Below are positions 26,182-34,344 of a stretch of DNA of 64,000 nucleotides, piece after piece. A program made the position numbers and the translations under genes. Each line of letters starts with the position of its first letter. The stretch's first letter is position 1. The notes beneath the pieces are model-generated. The model made no database searches, was not told the DNA's origin, and saw only the letters and a program-made list of their open reading frames with translations. Source of the stretch: an uncultured Caldilineaceae bacterium (GTDB lineage: Bacteria > Chloroflexota > Anaerolineae > Caldilineales > Caldilineaceae); the NCBI GenBank assembly GCA_951813625.1, contig CATOTS010000012.1, positions 62,001-126,000 of the forward strand. The letters are read 5' to 3'.

Positions 26182-27141
26182 ATGATTGATCTCGCCCTTC
26201 TTGTCTCGGTCCTGGCCGTCACGATACAGGCCGGCACCTCGCTCGTTTTTGCCGCAGTCGGTGAAATCTATACCGAAAGGGCCGGCGTTCTCAATCTGGG
26301 TCTGGAAGGCACTCTGATCATGGGCGCCGTCTCGGCTTTTGCCGTTGGCTACCACACGGAGAGCCTTCTGCTCGGCACGCTGGCTGCCATGGTGGTCGGG
26401 GGCGCACTGGCATCGATTCACGCCTTTCTGTCGGTCACATTGCGGGCTGACCAGGTTGTGAGCGGTCTTGCCCTGACGCTGTTCGGCATCGGGTTGAGTA
26501 GTTTCCTGGGCCAGCGCCTCGGCCCGGAGGGCGCGCCGCTGGTGGGGCTCGTCGGCCCAAAGTTTACAAAGATTGAGATCGGCGGCCTCAGCCAGATCCC
26601 GCTGCTTGGCCCGGCGCTGTTCAACCAGGATCTGCTCGTCTATCTGATGTACTTGTCGGTTCCGGTCGCCGCCTATCTCCTCTATCGTACCCGGGTCGGT
26701 CTGAACGTGCGCGCGGTCGGCGAAGACCCGGACACTGCCGATGCAATGGGGATTTCGGTAATTCGGACGCGCTATCTGGCCACAATCGGCGGCGGAATGA
26801 TGATGGGGCTGGGCGGCGCCCACCTGAGCCTGGCGTACACGCCCGGCTGGACCGAAAATCTGACCGGCGGACGCGGCTGGATTGCAATCGCGCTTGTCAT
26901 TTTTGCAACCTGGGACCCGGCGCGCGCTCTCCTGGGGGCGCTGATATTTGGCGGGGTCAATGCGATTCAGTTCCGCTTGCAGGCGGCTGGAGGCGGTGTC
27001 GTCCCGGCCGCGGTGCTGGCGATGATGCCCTATCTCCTCACCGTTCTCGTCTTGACCCTGATCACCGTCTATGAAAACGTAAGCCGGCGTCTGGGCGCGC
27101 CGGCAGCGCTCGGCCTGCCCTACATGCGCGGCGAGCGTTAG
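26182..27141 (+). CDS. BMP-family nucleoside/simple-sugar ABC transporter permease (NupQ type)
   Basis: A 319-residue permease with eight or nine hydrophobic helices. FAAVGEIYTERAGVLNLGLEG (positions ~24-44) is the diagnostic N-terminal segment of the second permease of BmpA-type nucleoside importers; ADQVVSGLALTLFG, NVRAVGEDPDTADAMGI (coupling loop) and GGRGWIAIALVIFATW support it. Such permeases normally work with a first permease, an ATPase with two nucleotide-binding domains, and a BMP lipoprotein, but none of these is adjacent here. The partner genes must lie elsewhere or are lost. The ATG chosen has GAAGGCG 7 nt upstream; an earlier in-frame start at 26143 lacks one. Confidence 0.82.
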   Translation: MIDLALLVSVLAVTIQAGTSLVFAAVGEIYTERAGVLNLGLEGTLIMGAVSAFAVGYHTESLLLGTLAAMVVGGALASIHAFLSVTLRADQVVSGLALTLFGIGLSSFLGQRLGPEGAPLVGLVGPKFTKIEIGGLSQIPLLGPALFNQDLLVYLMYLSVPVAAYLLYRTRVGLNVRAVGEDPDTADAMGISVIRTRYLATIGGGMMMGLGGAHLSLAYTPGWTENLTGGRGWIAIALVIFATWDPARALLGALIFGGVNAIQFRLQAAGGGVVPAAVLAMMPYLLTVLVLTLITVYENVSRRLGAPAALGLPYMRGER

Positions 27142-27178
27142 CCCACTGGCAGATAGGAGAACGGAGTTGAACAGTTCA

Positions 27179-28570
27179 ATGTCTGAACAGGATTATCGCA
27201 TCGAGCATGACAGTCTGGGTGAAGTACGGGTGCCGAAAGAGGCCTTATACGGCGCCCAAACGCAGCGGGCAGTCGACAACTTTCCCATCAGCCCCCTGCG
27301 TTTTCCGCGGCAGTTTATCCGCGCCGTCGGGCTGATCAAGGCGGCGGCCGCGGCGGTCAACCAGGATCTGGGGCAGATCGATGCAGAGATGTCAGCGGCA
27401 ATTCAGAGTGCCAGCGCCGAAGTCGCCGACGGCGCGCACGACGCCCACTTCCCGCTCGACATTTTCCAGACCGGTTCGGGCACCAGCACAAATATGAACG
27501 CCAATGAAGTGATTGCGACGCTGGCATCCGCCATTCTCGGTCGCAGCGTCCACCCGAACGATGATGTAAACATGGGGCAGAGCAGCAACGATGTGATTCC
27601 GTCCGCGATCCATTTGAGCGCCTATCTTGCCGTCGTCGAAGAGCTGCTGCCGGCGTTGGACTGGCTGCAGCAGGCGCTGGAAGCCAAGGCCGAACAGGTG
27701 GACGGGATCGTGACCACGGGGCGCACGCATCTGATGGATGCGATGCCGATTCGGTTGAGCCAGGAGCTGGGTGGCTGGAGCAATCAGATCGACAAGGGGC
27801 AGCGGCGCTTGCGCGGCGCGCTGGCGCGGCTGGCAGAGCTTGCCCAGGGGGGCACTGCCGTCGGCACCGGTATCAATGCACATCCTGAGTTTGGAGAGCG
27901 TATCGCAGCCAAACTGGCTGGGATGACAGGGCAGCCTTTCCGGACAAGCGAGAACTACTTTGAGAGCCTGAGCAGCCAGGACGCCGCGGTCGAGTTGAGC
28001 GGGCAGCTCAAGACGGTCGCGACTTCGCTGATGAAAGTGGCAAACGATCTGCGTTGGATGAACAGCGGGCCGATTGCGGGCATCGGCGAGATCGAGCTGC
28101 CTGCCCTTCAACCGGGCAGCAGCATCATGCCCGGCAAGATCAATCCGGTGATTCCGGAGGCGGTGGCCATGGTTGCCGCCCAGGTCACAGGCAACGACGC
28201 GACGATCACGATCGGGGGGCAGTCCGGCAGCTTTCAGCTGAATGTGATGCTGCCGGTCATTGCCTACAACCTGCTCGAGAGCATCTCGCTGTTGACCGGC
28301 GCCTGTCGATTGCTCGCCGACAGAGCCATCGACGGGTTTGAGGTGAACGCCGAGCGGATCAGCGCCCTGGTCGATCGCAATCCGATCCTGGTGACCGCGC
28401 TGAATCCGGTTATTGGCTATGAGCTGGGGGCGCAGATCGCCAAGACGGCCTATGCGCAGGGCCGCACGCTCAAGGAAGTTGCGCTGGAGATGACCGACCT
28501 CAGCGCGGCGGAGCTGGATGAACTGCTCGATCCACGCCAGTTGACGGAGGGGGGGATACAACAACGCTGA
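27179..28570 (+). CDS. fumC: Fumarate hydratase, class II
   Basis: About 463 residues, normal length. GSGTSTNMNANEV and GQSSNDVIPSA line the active site, TTGRTHLMDAMPIRLSQE carries the catalytic-base His region, and the fumarase/aspartase signature GSSIMPGKINPV contains the SS loop with the catalytic Ser. It interconverts fumarate and malate in the citric acid cycle as a soluble homotetramer, and needs no iron-sulfur cluster. Two starts are possible: the ATG used here, and an in-frame TTG at 27167 with AGGAG 7 nt upstream; family alignment (MSEQDYRIEHDSLG) favours the ATG. A strong terminator follows about 55 bp after the stop. Confidence 0.94.
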   Translation: MSEQDYRIEHDSLGEVRVPKEALYGAQTQRAVDNFPISPLRFPRQFIRAVGLIKAAAAAVNQDLGQIDAEMSAAIQSASAEVADGAHDAHFPLDIFQTGSGTSTNMNANEVIATLASAILGRSVHPNDDVNMGQSSNDVIPSAIHLSAYLAVVEELLPALDWLQQALEAKAEQVDGIVTTGRTHLMDAMPIRLSQELGGWSNQIDKGQRRLRGALARLAELAQGGTAVGTGINAHPEFGERIAAKLAGMTGQPFRTSENYFESLSSQDAAVELSGQLKTVATSLMKVANDLRWMNSGPIAGIGEIELPALQPGSSIMPGKINPVIPEAVAMVAAQVTGNDATITIGGQSGSFQLNVMLPVIAYNLLESISLLTGACRLLADRAIDGFEVNAERISALVDRNPILVTALNPVIGYELGAQIAKTAYAQGRTLKEVALEMTDLSAAELDELLDPRQLTEGGIQQR

Positions 28571-28625
28571 GGCGGGCGCCGGCCATAGTCCTTCCGCGTT
28601 GTTTTTCTGCTTTTGAATTCAAAAA

Positions 28626-28654
28626 AGAGGCCCGACACATCGTGTCGGGCCTCT
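28626..28654. terminator. Bidirectional terminator between fumC and the M23 gene
   Basis: AGAGGCCCGACAC and GTGTCGGGCCTCT form a perfect 13-bp stem around a 3-nt loop. A six-A run lies to the left and CTTGTT to the right, so it can serve both converging genes. Confidence 0.85.
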
Positions 28655-28678
28655 CTTGTTGTGCGAGTCTAAACCGGC

Positions 28679-30016
28679 TTACGGTAGGTAGTAGAACGGG
28701 TTGCGGGCGACGCCGTTATGGCGAATCTCAAAGTGCAGATGCGGTCCGGTTGAGCGGCCGGTGTTGCCTACCGTGCCCAACTGTACACCCTTGGCAATGT
28801 TTTCACCTTGGCGCACGTAAATCGTATTCATGTGGGCATAGAGGGTAACAACGCCGTTGCCATGATCGATCATCACCATCCTGCCATAGCCGCCATTCCA
28901 ACCATGTGAAGCCTTGACGACGAAACCGCTGTCAGCGGCAACAATGGGAGCGCCGGTCCGGGCGCCCACGTCGATGGCTCGATGGCCGTGCCAGTACCGT
29001 TGCGTAACCTGGCCGCCAACCGGCCAGGCGTAGCGCCCGGTACCGCGGGCGGCGGAAGCGGGAATAGGTCCTCCATAAATCGCAACCTGTCGCGGGACAT
29101 AAGGCTTTGTGCCATGGGGAATAATGAGATGGGAGCCCACGGTGACTGGTGTCTCTGCCGACTCCAACTTGTTCATGGGGTGGGCCACAATGTCACTGAT
29201 TTCCGCTTTGAACTTGGCCGCGAGGGATGAGAGCGTATCGCCGGGTCGAACCGCATGCAACACGCCATCAACTGGCGGAATAATGAGACGCTGGCCAACC
29301 CGCAAAAGGTCCGGATTGGACTCCAGTTCCTCATTGGCCCATTGAATCGTCTCCGGCCTGAGGCCGTATTGGGCCGCGATTTTCTGCAGGTTGTCTCCGG
29401 AGCGTACGTCGTAAATTCGGGGTATATCAACCTTCACGGGCGCGGCCAGAACGGGCTGCGTATCCGAGCTCCGAACGTCCGCTGAAGAAATGGCAGGCTC
29501 GTCTACTTTTTGTTTGGAGGAGGGACGGATTGCAACCTGCAGCGCCTCGCCAACTCTCGCGATTGGATTGCCGCTGATCAGGTCTGTGTCAGCCGCGGCA
29601 TTATCGGCGAGCAGGCCATTTGCCGGCAGCGTGTTCAACGGAAGGTTCAAGTCGGGAAGGTCCGTCCTGCTCACCACCACGACCATCGTCCCCACGATCA
29701 GAACGGCCAGATGGCTGGCAAGTCGGATAGGCGCGACCTGCTCGCGCAGGAAGCTTTGAATGGCTGCAAACAACTGCCCGATTGCCGCGCCAGCCGCGTC
29801 GATGAAGCCGGTCGTCCTCTTTGCCAGAACAACCTCGCCCAAACTATCAGTAGCGGAATTGACCTGATTTGGGGTTGGACTTTGAAGATGTCCTGAGAGG
29901 CCGGAAGGACTGGGGGGGAGAAATGGTTCCCGATTCGCCGTTGGTTCTGTGTCTGATCGGTCTGCGGAGTGATAGCTGAACCGGCGCTGCTCTACGTGTT
30001 CTTTGCTTTTCAGCAT
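28679..30016 (-). CDS. LysM-M23 peptidoglycan endopeptidase
   Basis: A 445-residue protein. A membrane helix lies near residues 99-112 after a polar N-terminus. Two LysM modules follow: YDVRSGDNLQKIAAQYGL with ...VGQRLIIPP, and HAVRPGDTLSSLAAKF with ...VGSHLIIPH. The C-terminal M23 (LytM) domain has the zinc residues in WHGHRAIDVGA and the HLHFEIR motif at the end. It would cut peptide cross-bridges in the wall while LysM holds glycan. Many such proteins act in daughter-cell separation. All zinc ligands are present, so it looks active. It converges with fumC over a shared terminator. Confidence 0.9.
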   Translation of the reverse strand: MLKSKEHVEQRRFSYHSADRSDTEPTANREPFLPPSPSGLSGHLQSPTPNQVNSATDSLGEVVLAKRTTGFIDAAGAAIGQLFAAIQSFLREQVAPIRLASHLAVLIVGTMVVVVSRTDLPDLNLPLNTLPANGLLADNAAADTDLISGNPIARVGEALQVAIRPSSKQKVDEPAISSADVRSSDTQPVLAAPVKVDIPRIYDVRSGDNLQKIAAQYGLRPETIQWANEELESNPDLLRVGQRLIIPPVDGVLHAVRPGDTLSSLAAKFKAEISDIVAHPMNKLESAETPVTVGSHLIIPHGTKPYVPRQVAIYGGPIPASAARGTGRYAWPVGGQVTQRYWHGHRAIDVGARTGAPIVAADSGFVVKASHGWNGGYGRMVMIDHGNGVVTLYAHMNTIYVRQGENIAKGVQLGTVGNTGRSTGPHLHFEIRHNGVARNPFYYLP

Positions 30017-30433
30017 ACAGTTTACCCAGGAAACGGTTACAATGTCAGGACTGCACGAATCCGCCCAATATTCTCCAGGTCCGAATGAACAGTAGAAGGG
30101 GGTGACTGCGCCTGCGGCGACTCCAGGAACGTCTGCACAATTGAGGTGGTCAGACGCTTTTCTGGTCCCACGATGGAAATTATAGGGCCAAAAGGGGCGC
30201 TCTACAAATCAAATCAGCGGTTCCAGGGCTAATTTGGCGCTTTCGTTGCGATTTGAGCGGCAAGCGTAGGGAAAACGTAGGCTTTGCGTTAGTTTGGTCT
30301 ATCGTAGTTGCAATTGATGCAATCAAAAACTATCTGTGACCAGTTTGAATTAGTGCGCGGGACCCAGCCGCGCGAGCAGGTTGCATGTAAAGACATCTGC
30401 CCTGAAAGAGGTATGCATTGGGCGTCGTGCTGC
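30017..30433. other. 417-bp intergenic region, promoter region of the M23 gene; no gene seen
   Basis: No open frame here looks protein-coding. It is more AT-rich than the flanks and contains the minus-strand promoter given separately. The rho gene ends at 30434; no clear intrinsic terminator follows it. Confidence 0.5.
30179..30207 (-). promoter_or_regulatory. Sigma-70-like promoter of the LysM-M23 gene
   Basis: On the minus strand TTGTAG and a perfect TATAAT are separated by 17 nt, about 165 bp before the start codon. Confidence 0.5.
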
Positions 30434-31693
30434 CTATTTGACCAGTGTATCGAGGAACTCCTGGTTGTCGCGCGTGCGGCTGAGGCGTTCCAGAATGGGA
30501 AGAATCGCTTCGTTTCCGCCGCCCATGGCATCGCTCATGCGGCGCAGCGTATAGACCTTGGCCAGCACCTCCGGTTCCAGCATCTTTTCTTCGGCACGCG
30601 TGCTGCTGCGCTCGATGTCGATCGCCGGGAAGATGCGGCGCTCCGATGTGCGCCGGTTCAGATGCAGCTCCATGTTGCCCGTTCCCTTGAACTCTTCATA
30701 GATGACGTCATCCATGCGGCTTCCCGTATCGACGAGGCATGTCGCGATAATCGTCAGGCTTCCGCCCCCCTCCAGATTGCGGGCAGCGCCGAAGAATCGT
30801 TTGGGAGGGTAGAGCGCAGCCGGGTCGATGCCGCCAGAGAGTGTGCGGCCCGAAGGGGGCACCGTCAGGTTATAGGCGCGGGTCAGGCGTGTGATGCTGT
30901 CGAGCAGGATCACGACATCGCGGTCGCTTTCGGTCAGCCGTTTGGCACGCTCCAGGGCCATCTCTGCGACGCGTACATGGTTCTGCACCGGTTCGTCGAA
31001 AGTACTGCTGATAACCTCCGCTTCGACCGAGCGGTCCATGTCGGTAACTTCCTCGGGGCGCTCGCCGATCAGGACGACCATCATGTGCAGGTCCTCGTAA
31101 TTGGCTGACATTCCATTGGCGATCCGCTTCAGTATCGTTGTTTTGCCGGCTTTGGGCGGGCTGACGATCATGCCGCGCTGGCCGCGACCGATCGGCGACA
31201 GCAGGTCGATCATGCGCGTGGCGAGATGGTTGGGTTTGGTTTCGAGGTTGATCTGCTCGTCGGGAAAGATCGGCGTGAGTTTTTCGAAGACCGGTCGGCG
31301 TTTCGCCTCTTCCGGGTCGAGGCCGTTGACGGCTTCCACCTTCAGCAACCCGAAGTATTTCTCAGTGTCCTTCGGCGGACGAACCTGCCCGACGACAAGG
31401 TCGCCCGTGCGTAGACCGAAGCGGCGAATCTGGCTCTGGCTGACGTACACGTCTTCCGGCCCTGGCAAAAGATGGTCGCTGCGCAGGAAGCCGATGCCAT
31501 CCTGCACGATTTCCAGGGTGCCGCCTCCGAAGATATAGCCCTGTTTTTCGGCATTTTCCCGCAGCAATAAAAGGATCAGATCAAACTTTTTCAGGCGGGT
31601 GTAGCCGCTGATCGCCATCGAGCGGGCCATCTCTCTGAGTTCATCCAGAGTACAATCCTCCAGCTGGGTCATGTTCATACTGAGCGTTTCCAT
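30434..31693 (-). CDS. rho: Transcription termination factor Rho
   Basis: A 419-residue hexameric RNA helicase of normal length. The N-terminal helical Rho-N domain ([12 protein letters not shown]) is followed by the RNA-binding cold-shock-like domain ([35 protein letters not shown]). The RecA-type motor carries Walker [22 protein letters not shown] and Walker [12 protein letters not shown], plus the Q-loop and R-loop segments [10 protein letters not shown] and [13 protein letters not shown]. It ends transcription at unstructured C-rich RNA. The ATG has AAGGA about 8 nt upstream. A likely promoter ~450 bp upstream gives a long 5' leader, as in many self-regulated rho genes. Confidence 0.96.
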   Translation of the reverse strand: METLSMNMTQLEDCTLDELREMARSMAISGYTRLKKFDLILLLLRENAEKQGYIFGGGTLEIVQDGIGFLRSDHLLPGPEDVYVSQSQIRRFGLRTGDLVVGQVRPPKDTEKYFGLLKVEAVNGLDPEEAKRRPVFEKLTPIFPDEQINLETKPNHLATRMIDLLSPIGRGQRGMIVSPPKAGKTTILKRIANGMSANYEDLHMMVVLIGERPEEVTDMDRSVEAEVISSTFDEPVQNHVRVAEMALERAKRLTESDRDVVILLDSITRLTRAYNLTVPPSGRTLSGGIDPAALYPPKRFFGAARNLEGGGSLTIIATCLVDTGSRMDDVIYEEFKGTGNMELHLNRRTSERRIFPAIDIERSSTRAEEKMLEPEVLAKVYTLRRMSDAMGGGNEAILPILERLSRTRDNQEFLDTLVK

Positions 31694-32224
31694 AATCTGT
31701 TCCTTGTCAGGCTCGACAAATCGTCACTCATTGCTTGCGCGCAACAGGACTATCTGGCATTCATGCGGGTGAGAGTGCTTTATCAGGCCGTCGCAAGCTG
31801 TCCCAGGACCGCTGGGGTCAGCGCCGGCCAATGCGTGGGTTGCTGATAAGTTGTGAAGACGAACCGCCTGCACAGCAATATCTTTGGGGATTGCCCGAAG
31901 TCGGGCAGTGATTTGCAATGATTCGTATTGCGCCAGGGTTTGGGTATGTGCTAAAGAGGTAAATCCGACGGACGACTACTCGCTTCTACCTCCCATCAGC
32001 GACAGTCGTCCACTGCGCTGGGTCACTCCGTTTCGATCATCGCCAATGGCGTTTACAGCGAGCCGGTTGCGAAGTAAAGTTTTGTTTGGATACAGGCAGC
32101 GGACGCGTTCATGCGGAGGCAAACGGACAGCATTTCACACAAGTATAGCAGCCTTTCGATTTGGCGTCAACCTTGAATCGCGGCGGGTGTAGTCCAGATT
32201 TGGGTACAAATTCCTATATCTCCG
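31694..32224. other. 5' leader and promoter region of rho; no gene seen
   Basis: The 531 bp upstream of rho hold no convincing open frame on either strand. The minus-strand promoter at 32142-32170 would give a leader of about 440 nt, long enough for Rho-dependent attenuation of its own message. Confidence 0.5.
32142..32170 (-). promoter_or_regulatory. Sigma-70-like promoter of rho
   Basis: On the minus strand TTGACG (five of six consensus bases) and TATACT are separated by 17 nt. Confidence 0.6.
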
Positions 32225-32590
32225 TTAACTACTCAGCCGCAATCAGTCTATGACCCTGAATAAGGTGTGCGAAGGTGTTTTCTCTCTCCTCACTCCGCTT
32301 TACTCTCTCCTTGTTTCTTGGACGGTCGGGCCTGCGGCCCTCCCTTGTGCGGGGGGACTCCCCCCGCAACGCCCCCCTGATGTTCTCCCCGCGCCGAGTG
32401 TGGAGTCATAGCAGCCCTGTGCCGCCTGCGGCCCAACGCGCCGCTCCCAAATCAGCGAACGCCGCGGCCACGGCAGATGCAGGCCCCGCGCCTGCCCTGT
32501 GCCTCTCCCAAACCCGCAAAACAATTCCAGCCACCGCTGGCATGATTTCCCTGCCAGACAATTCCCACCCCAAAGAGGAATGTACTCCTC
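32225..32590 (+). repeat. Dispersed hairpin repeat, copy 3 (longest form)
   Basis: The first ~157 bp match 37687-37842 closely: TAACTAC, AGCCGC, CGAAGGTGTTTTCTCTCTCC, CACTCCGCTTTACTCTCTCC, and the hairpin core GCGGGGGG / CCCCCCGC. The rest matches the tail of the copy at 15121-15297 (GATGTTCTCCCC, GCAGCCCTG, CCTCTCCCAAA, ACAATTCCAGCC, GCTGGCATGA, CCACCCCAAAGAG), with an insertion of ~85 bp. It has no coding signature. Confidence 0.8.
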
Positions 32591-32621
32591 GCGGCGCGTT
32601 CAGCCCTGAATGGAGCAACGT

Positions 32622-32644
32622 GCGCCGGATAGGCGATCCGGCGC
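32622..32644. terminator. Strong 9-bp hairpin downstream of the Crp-type gene
   Basis: GCGCCGGAT and ATCCGGCGC pair perfectly around AGGCG. It lies ~280 bp past the end of the Crp-type gene (-) and lacks a T-run, so it could be a weak terminator or part of the adjoining repeat. Confidence 0.35.
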
Positions 32645-32726
32645 TGCCGGCGAGCAAACAGGAGGGGTATTGGCAGTTTGTTGGGACTGAACTCTCTGAC
32701 GAAGACAAGGATTCACCTGTCAGGCA

Positions 32727-32779
32727 CTCGTAGTGCGCTCGTACGAGCGACACACGAGCGTTTTACGAGTGATCACGAG
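32727..32779. repeat. Helically phased CTCGT/ACGAG array
   Basis: CTCGT occurs at 32727 and 32738, and its complement ACGAG at 32743, 32754, 32765 and 32775. Spacings within each orientation are 11, 11, 11 and 10 bp, and the middle two abut as CTCGTACGAG. Regular one-turn spacing suggests cooperative protein binding on one face of DNA. Confidence 0.5.
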
Positions 32780-32920
32780 AGAATGTAAGTACAGCTTTCG
32801 ACAGATGTCCTACCGTGGGTTCGTGGGCTCGCGAGCTTTAGGCAAGAACGGCTGATTGCCGCGAGTTGTCCGGCATCTTGCAGCCCGCGGCAATCGGACG
32901 CGCTCCCCACCTGCTCTCCC

Positions 32921-33625
32921 TTACCATTCCCAGATGCCGGCGATCTCTTTCAGCTCCTCGATGTTCAGGACTTCGATGCGACGGTAGCCCAGTTCCACCA
33001 GGGCCTGACGCTTGAAATCGCGCAGGATGGCGCTGACCGTCTCCCGGTATGTGCCGAGTCGGTCTGCGAGGACCTGGTGGCTGACACCTTGGATGACACC
33101 GTCTTCGCGGCCGCTCAACTCGACGAGGAGAGCCGCCAGCCGTTCCGGCAGCTTTTTGTAGGCCACGTCTTCCAGCCTGTCCTCTACCTGCAAGAGACGT
33201 CTGCCGTACGTCTGCAGCATTCCCCATCCCAAAATTGGGAACTGCAGCGTCATGTTGCGCGCTTCCGCAGCCGGAATCGACCAGACGACAACATCCGTGT
33301 CGGCTTCGGCAAAGACATTGGCCTCATGCGGCCTGTCCATGGCGCCCTCGCCGAAAATGGCAGCCGGCTCCAGCGACCCGATGACCAGGCGACGGCCTTC
33401 ATGATTGGTGCAGACGAGGTGGATTCTACCCTGCATGAGTACGAACATCTCCTGCTTCAGCGCAGCCGCATCGGCGACAACCTCGTTCGGGCGATAGGAT
33501 CGCATGCGCACGCGCTTTCCAAACGAAGGGTCGTCCTTGCGCAGGTCCATCAACGTCTGCAACAGTTCAGGTTTTCTGCCCAGAACACCGTCGGTGAAAG
33601 TGTGATGATGTTGTTCTTCAAACAT
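32921..33625 (-). CDS. Crp/Fnr-family transcription regulator
   Basis: About 234 residues. The N-terminal cyclic-nucleotide-binding-type beta-roll runs from ~residue 35 to 140 (ALKQEMFVLMQGRIHLV, IGSLEPAAIFGEGAM), then the dimer helix, then a winged helix-turn-helix with VSHQVLADRLGTYRETVSAILRDF (positions ~186-209), the recognition-helix segment of the family. The FGEGAM in the roll resembles FGE of CRP, but I do not see the full cAMP-contact set (RTA), and there are no Cys clusters of FNR, so the effector is unknown. I start at MFEEQHH, which has AAGGAAG upstream; a TTG six codons earlier is in frame. A good promoter lies upstream. Confidence 0.88.
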   Translation of the reverse strand: MFEEQHHHTFTDGVLGRKPELLQTLMDLRKDDPSFGKRVRMRSYRPNEVVADAAALKQEMFVLMQGRIHLVCTNHEGRRLVIGSLEPAAIFGEGAMDRPHEANVFAEADTDVVVWSIPAAEARNMTLQFPILGWGMLQTYGRRLLQVEDRLEDVAYKKLPERLAALLVELSGREDGVIQGVSHQVLADRLGTYRETVSAILRDFKRQALVELGYRRIEVLNIEELKEIAGIWEW

Positions 33626-33737
33626 AGGGCACTTCCTTGTCAATTGCCCCCGGACCTGCCTTGCCTGCGGCGCCGGTCAGGGAGAGGGAACATGTGCCTC
33701 CGCCCCGCTGGAGGCAGTTCATACCAAAACTGTACAA

Positions 33738-33766
33738 ATTCTATGCGATATTGGCGGGATTGCCAA
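33738..33766 (-). promoter_or_regulatory. Sigma-70-like promoter of the Crp-type gene
   Basis: On the minus strand TTGGCA and TAGAAT are separated by 17 nt, about 113 bp before the start codon. Confidence 0.55.
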
Positions 33767-33874
33767 GCCTGTAAACGATCTCACCCGAAATAGAAACTGA
33801 AATCTGTACATTGTCTAAGTCTAGTGTCTCTTCGTGAGGATTTCCAGTTCGCTTCAGGCCGGTGCAGCAGGGGG

Positions 33875-33904
33875 GCTTGAATCAAGCATAACCTGATAAG
33901 GTTA
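33875..33904. promoter_or_regulatory. Two adjacent palindromes, candidate operators
   Basis: GCTTGA-A-TCAAGC (33875-33887) is a perfect palindrome, followed 1 bp later by TAACC-TGATAA-GGTTA (33889-33904). The first has TTGA/TCAA half-sites like those used by Crp/Fnr proteins but with shorter spacing. Autoregulation by the adjacent regulator is possible, unproven. Confidence 0.35.
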
Positions 33905-34109
33905 CATAACTGTTACGATAAAGTTAGAGTTCCATATGCTTTGACCGCAGAGGCGTTGCGGCCATAACCGCCTTCGATGGCTGACAATCAGCGACGATTC
34001 GCTCTATGTGGCACAAAAATTGGCGGCGCCGCGCGTAGGTCTGGACAGTTTCTCGAAGATCGGCGAACGTCCTGGTACAGCCTGGGAATTCACCCCGTAG
34101 AAACCGCAA

Positions 34110-34138
34110 TTGTGGACTGTTTCGTGTTGTGCTAAACT
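34110..34138 (+). promoter_or_regulatory. Sigma-70-like promoter of the SH3b gene
   Basis: TTGTGG and TAAACT are separated by 17 nt, about 205 bp before the start codon, leaving a sizeable leader. Confidence 0.4.
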
Positions 34139-34344
34139 TCATTTTCTGAAAACTACTATTAAAAAATGGAGAGTAGCCGCTCGAACTCTCTTCCTTTCCA
34201 CCCCCTTACGGTAGCCCGGTGCTGGCGCCTGACAGTCTTCTAAGTTGCACGTAACTTGACCCACACCGAACGTATTCGCATCGGTCGGGGCGAAGCACGG
34301 TACGCCATATCCGTTCTTCGCCAGTAATTTGACGAGAGAAGCTA

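Larger units (their letters stand above)
33626..34344. other. 719-bp divergent intergenic region with promoters and palindromes; no gene seen
   Basis: This AT-richer stretch separates the Crp-type gene (-) from the SH3b gene (+). It holds a promoter toward each and two adjacent palindromes at 33875-33904. No open frame here is convincing. Confidence 0.6.

Noticed and set aside
25225..26823. 532-codon minus-strand open frame opposite the peptidase and permease genes
   Set aside because: It spans two unrelated plus-strand genes with good motifs and itself matches nothing.
30308..31108. 266-codon plus-strand open frame opposite rho
   Set aside because: It is fully antisense to the well-conserved rho gene, has an odd His/Gln/Arg composition and no ribosome site.
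32275..32733. 152-codon plus-strand open frame
   Set aside because: It lies in repeat copy 3; the related copy at 37.7 kb does not keep the same protein sequence, so the frame is incidental.
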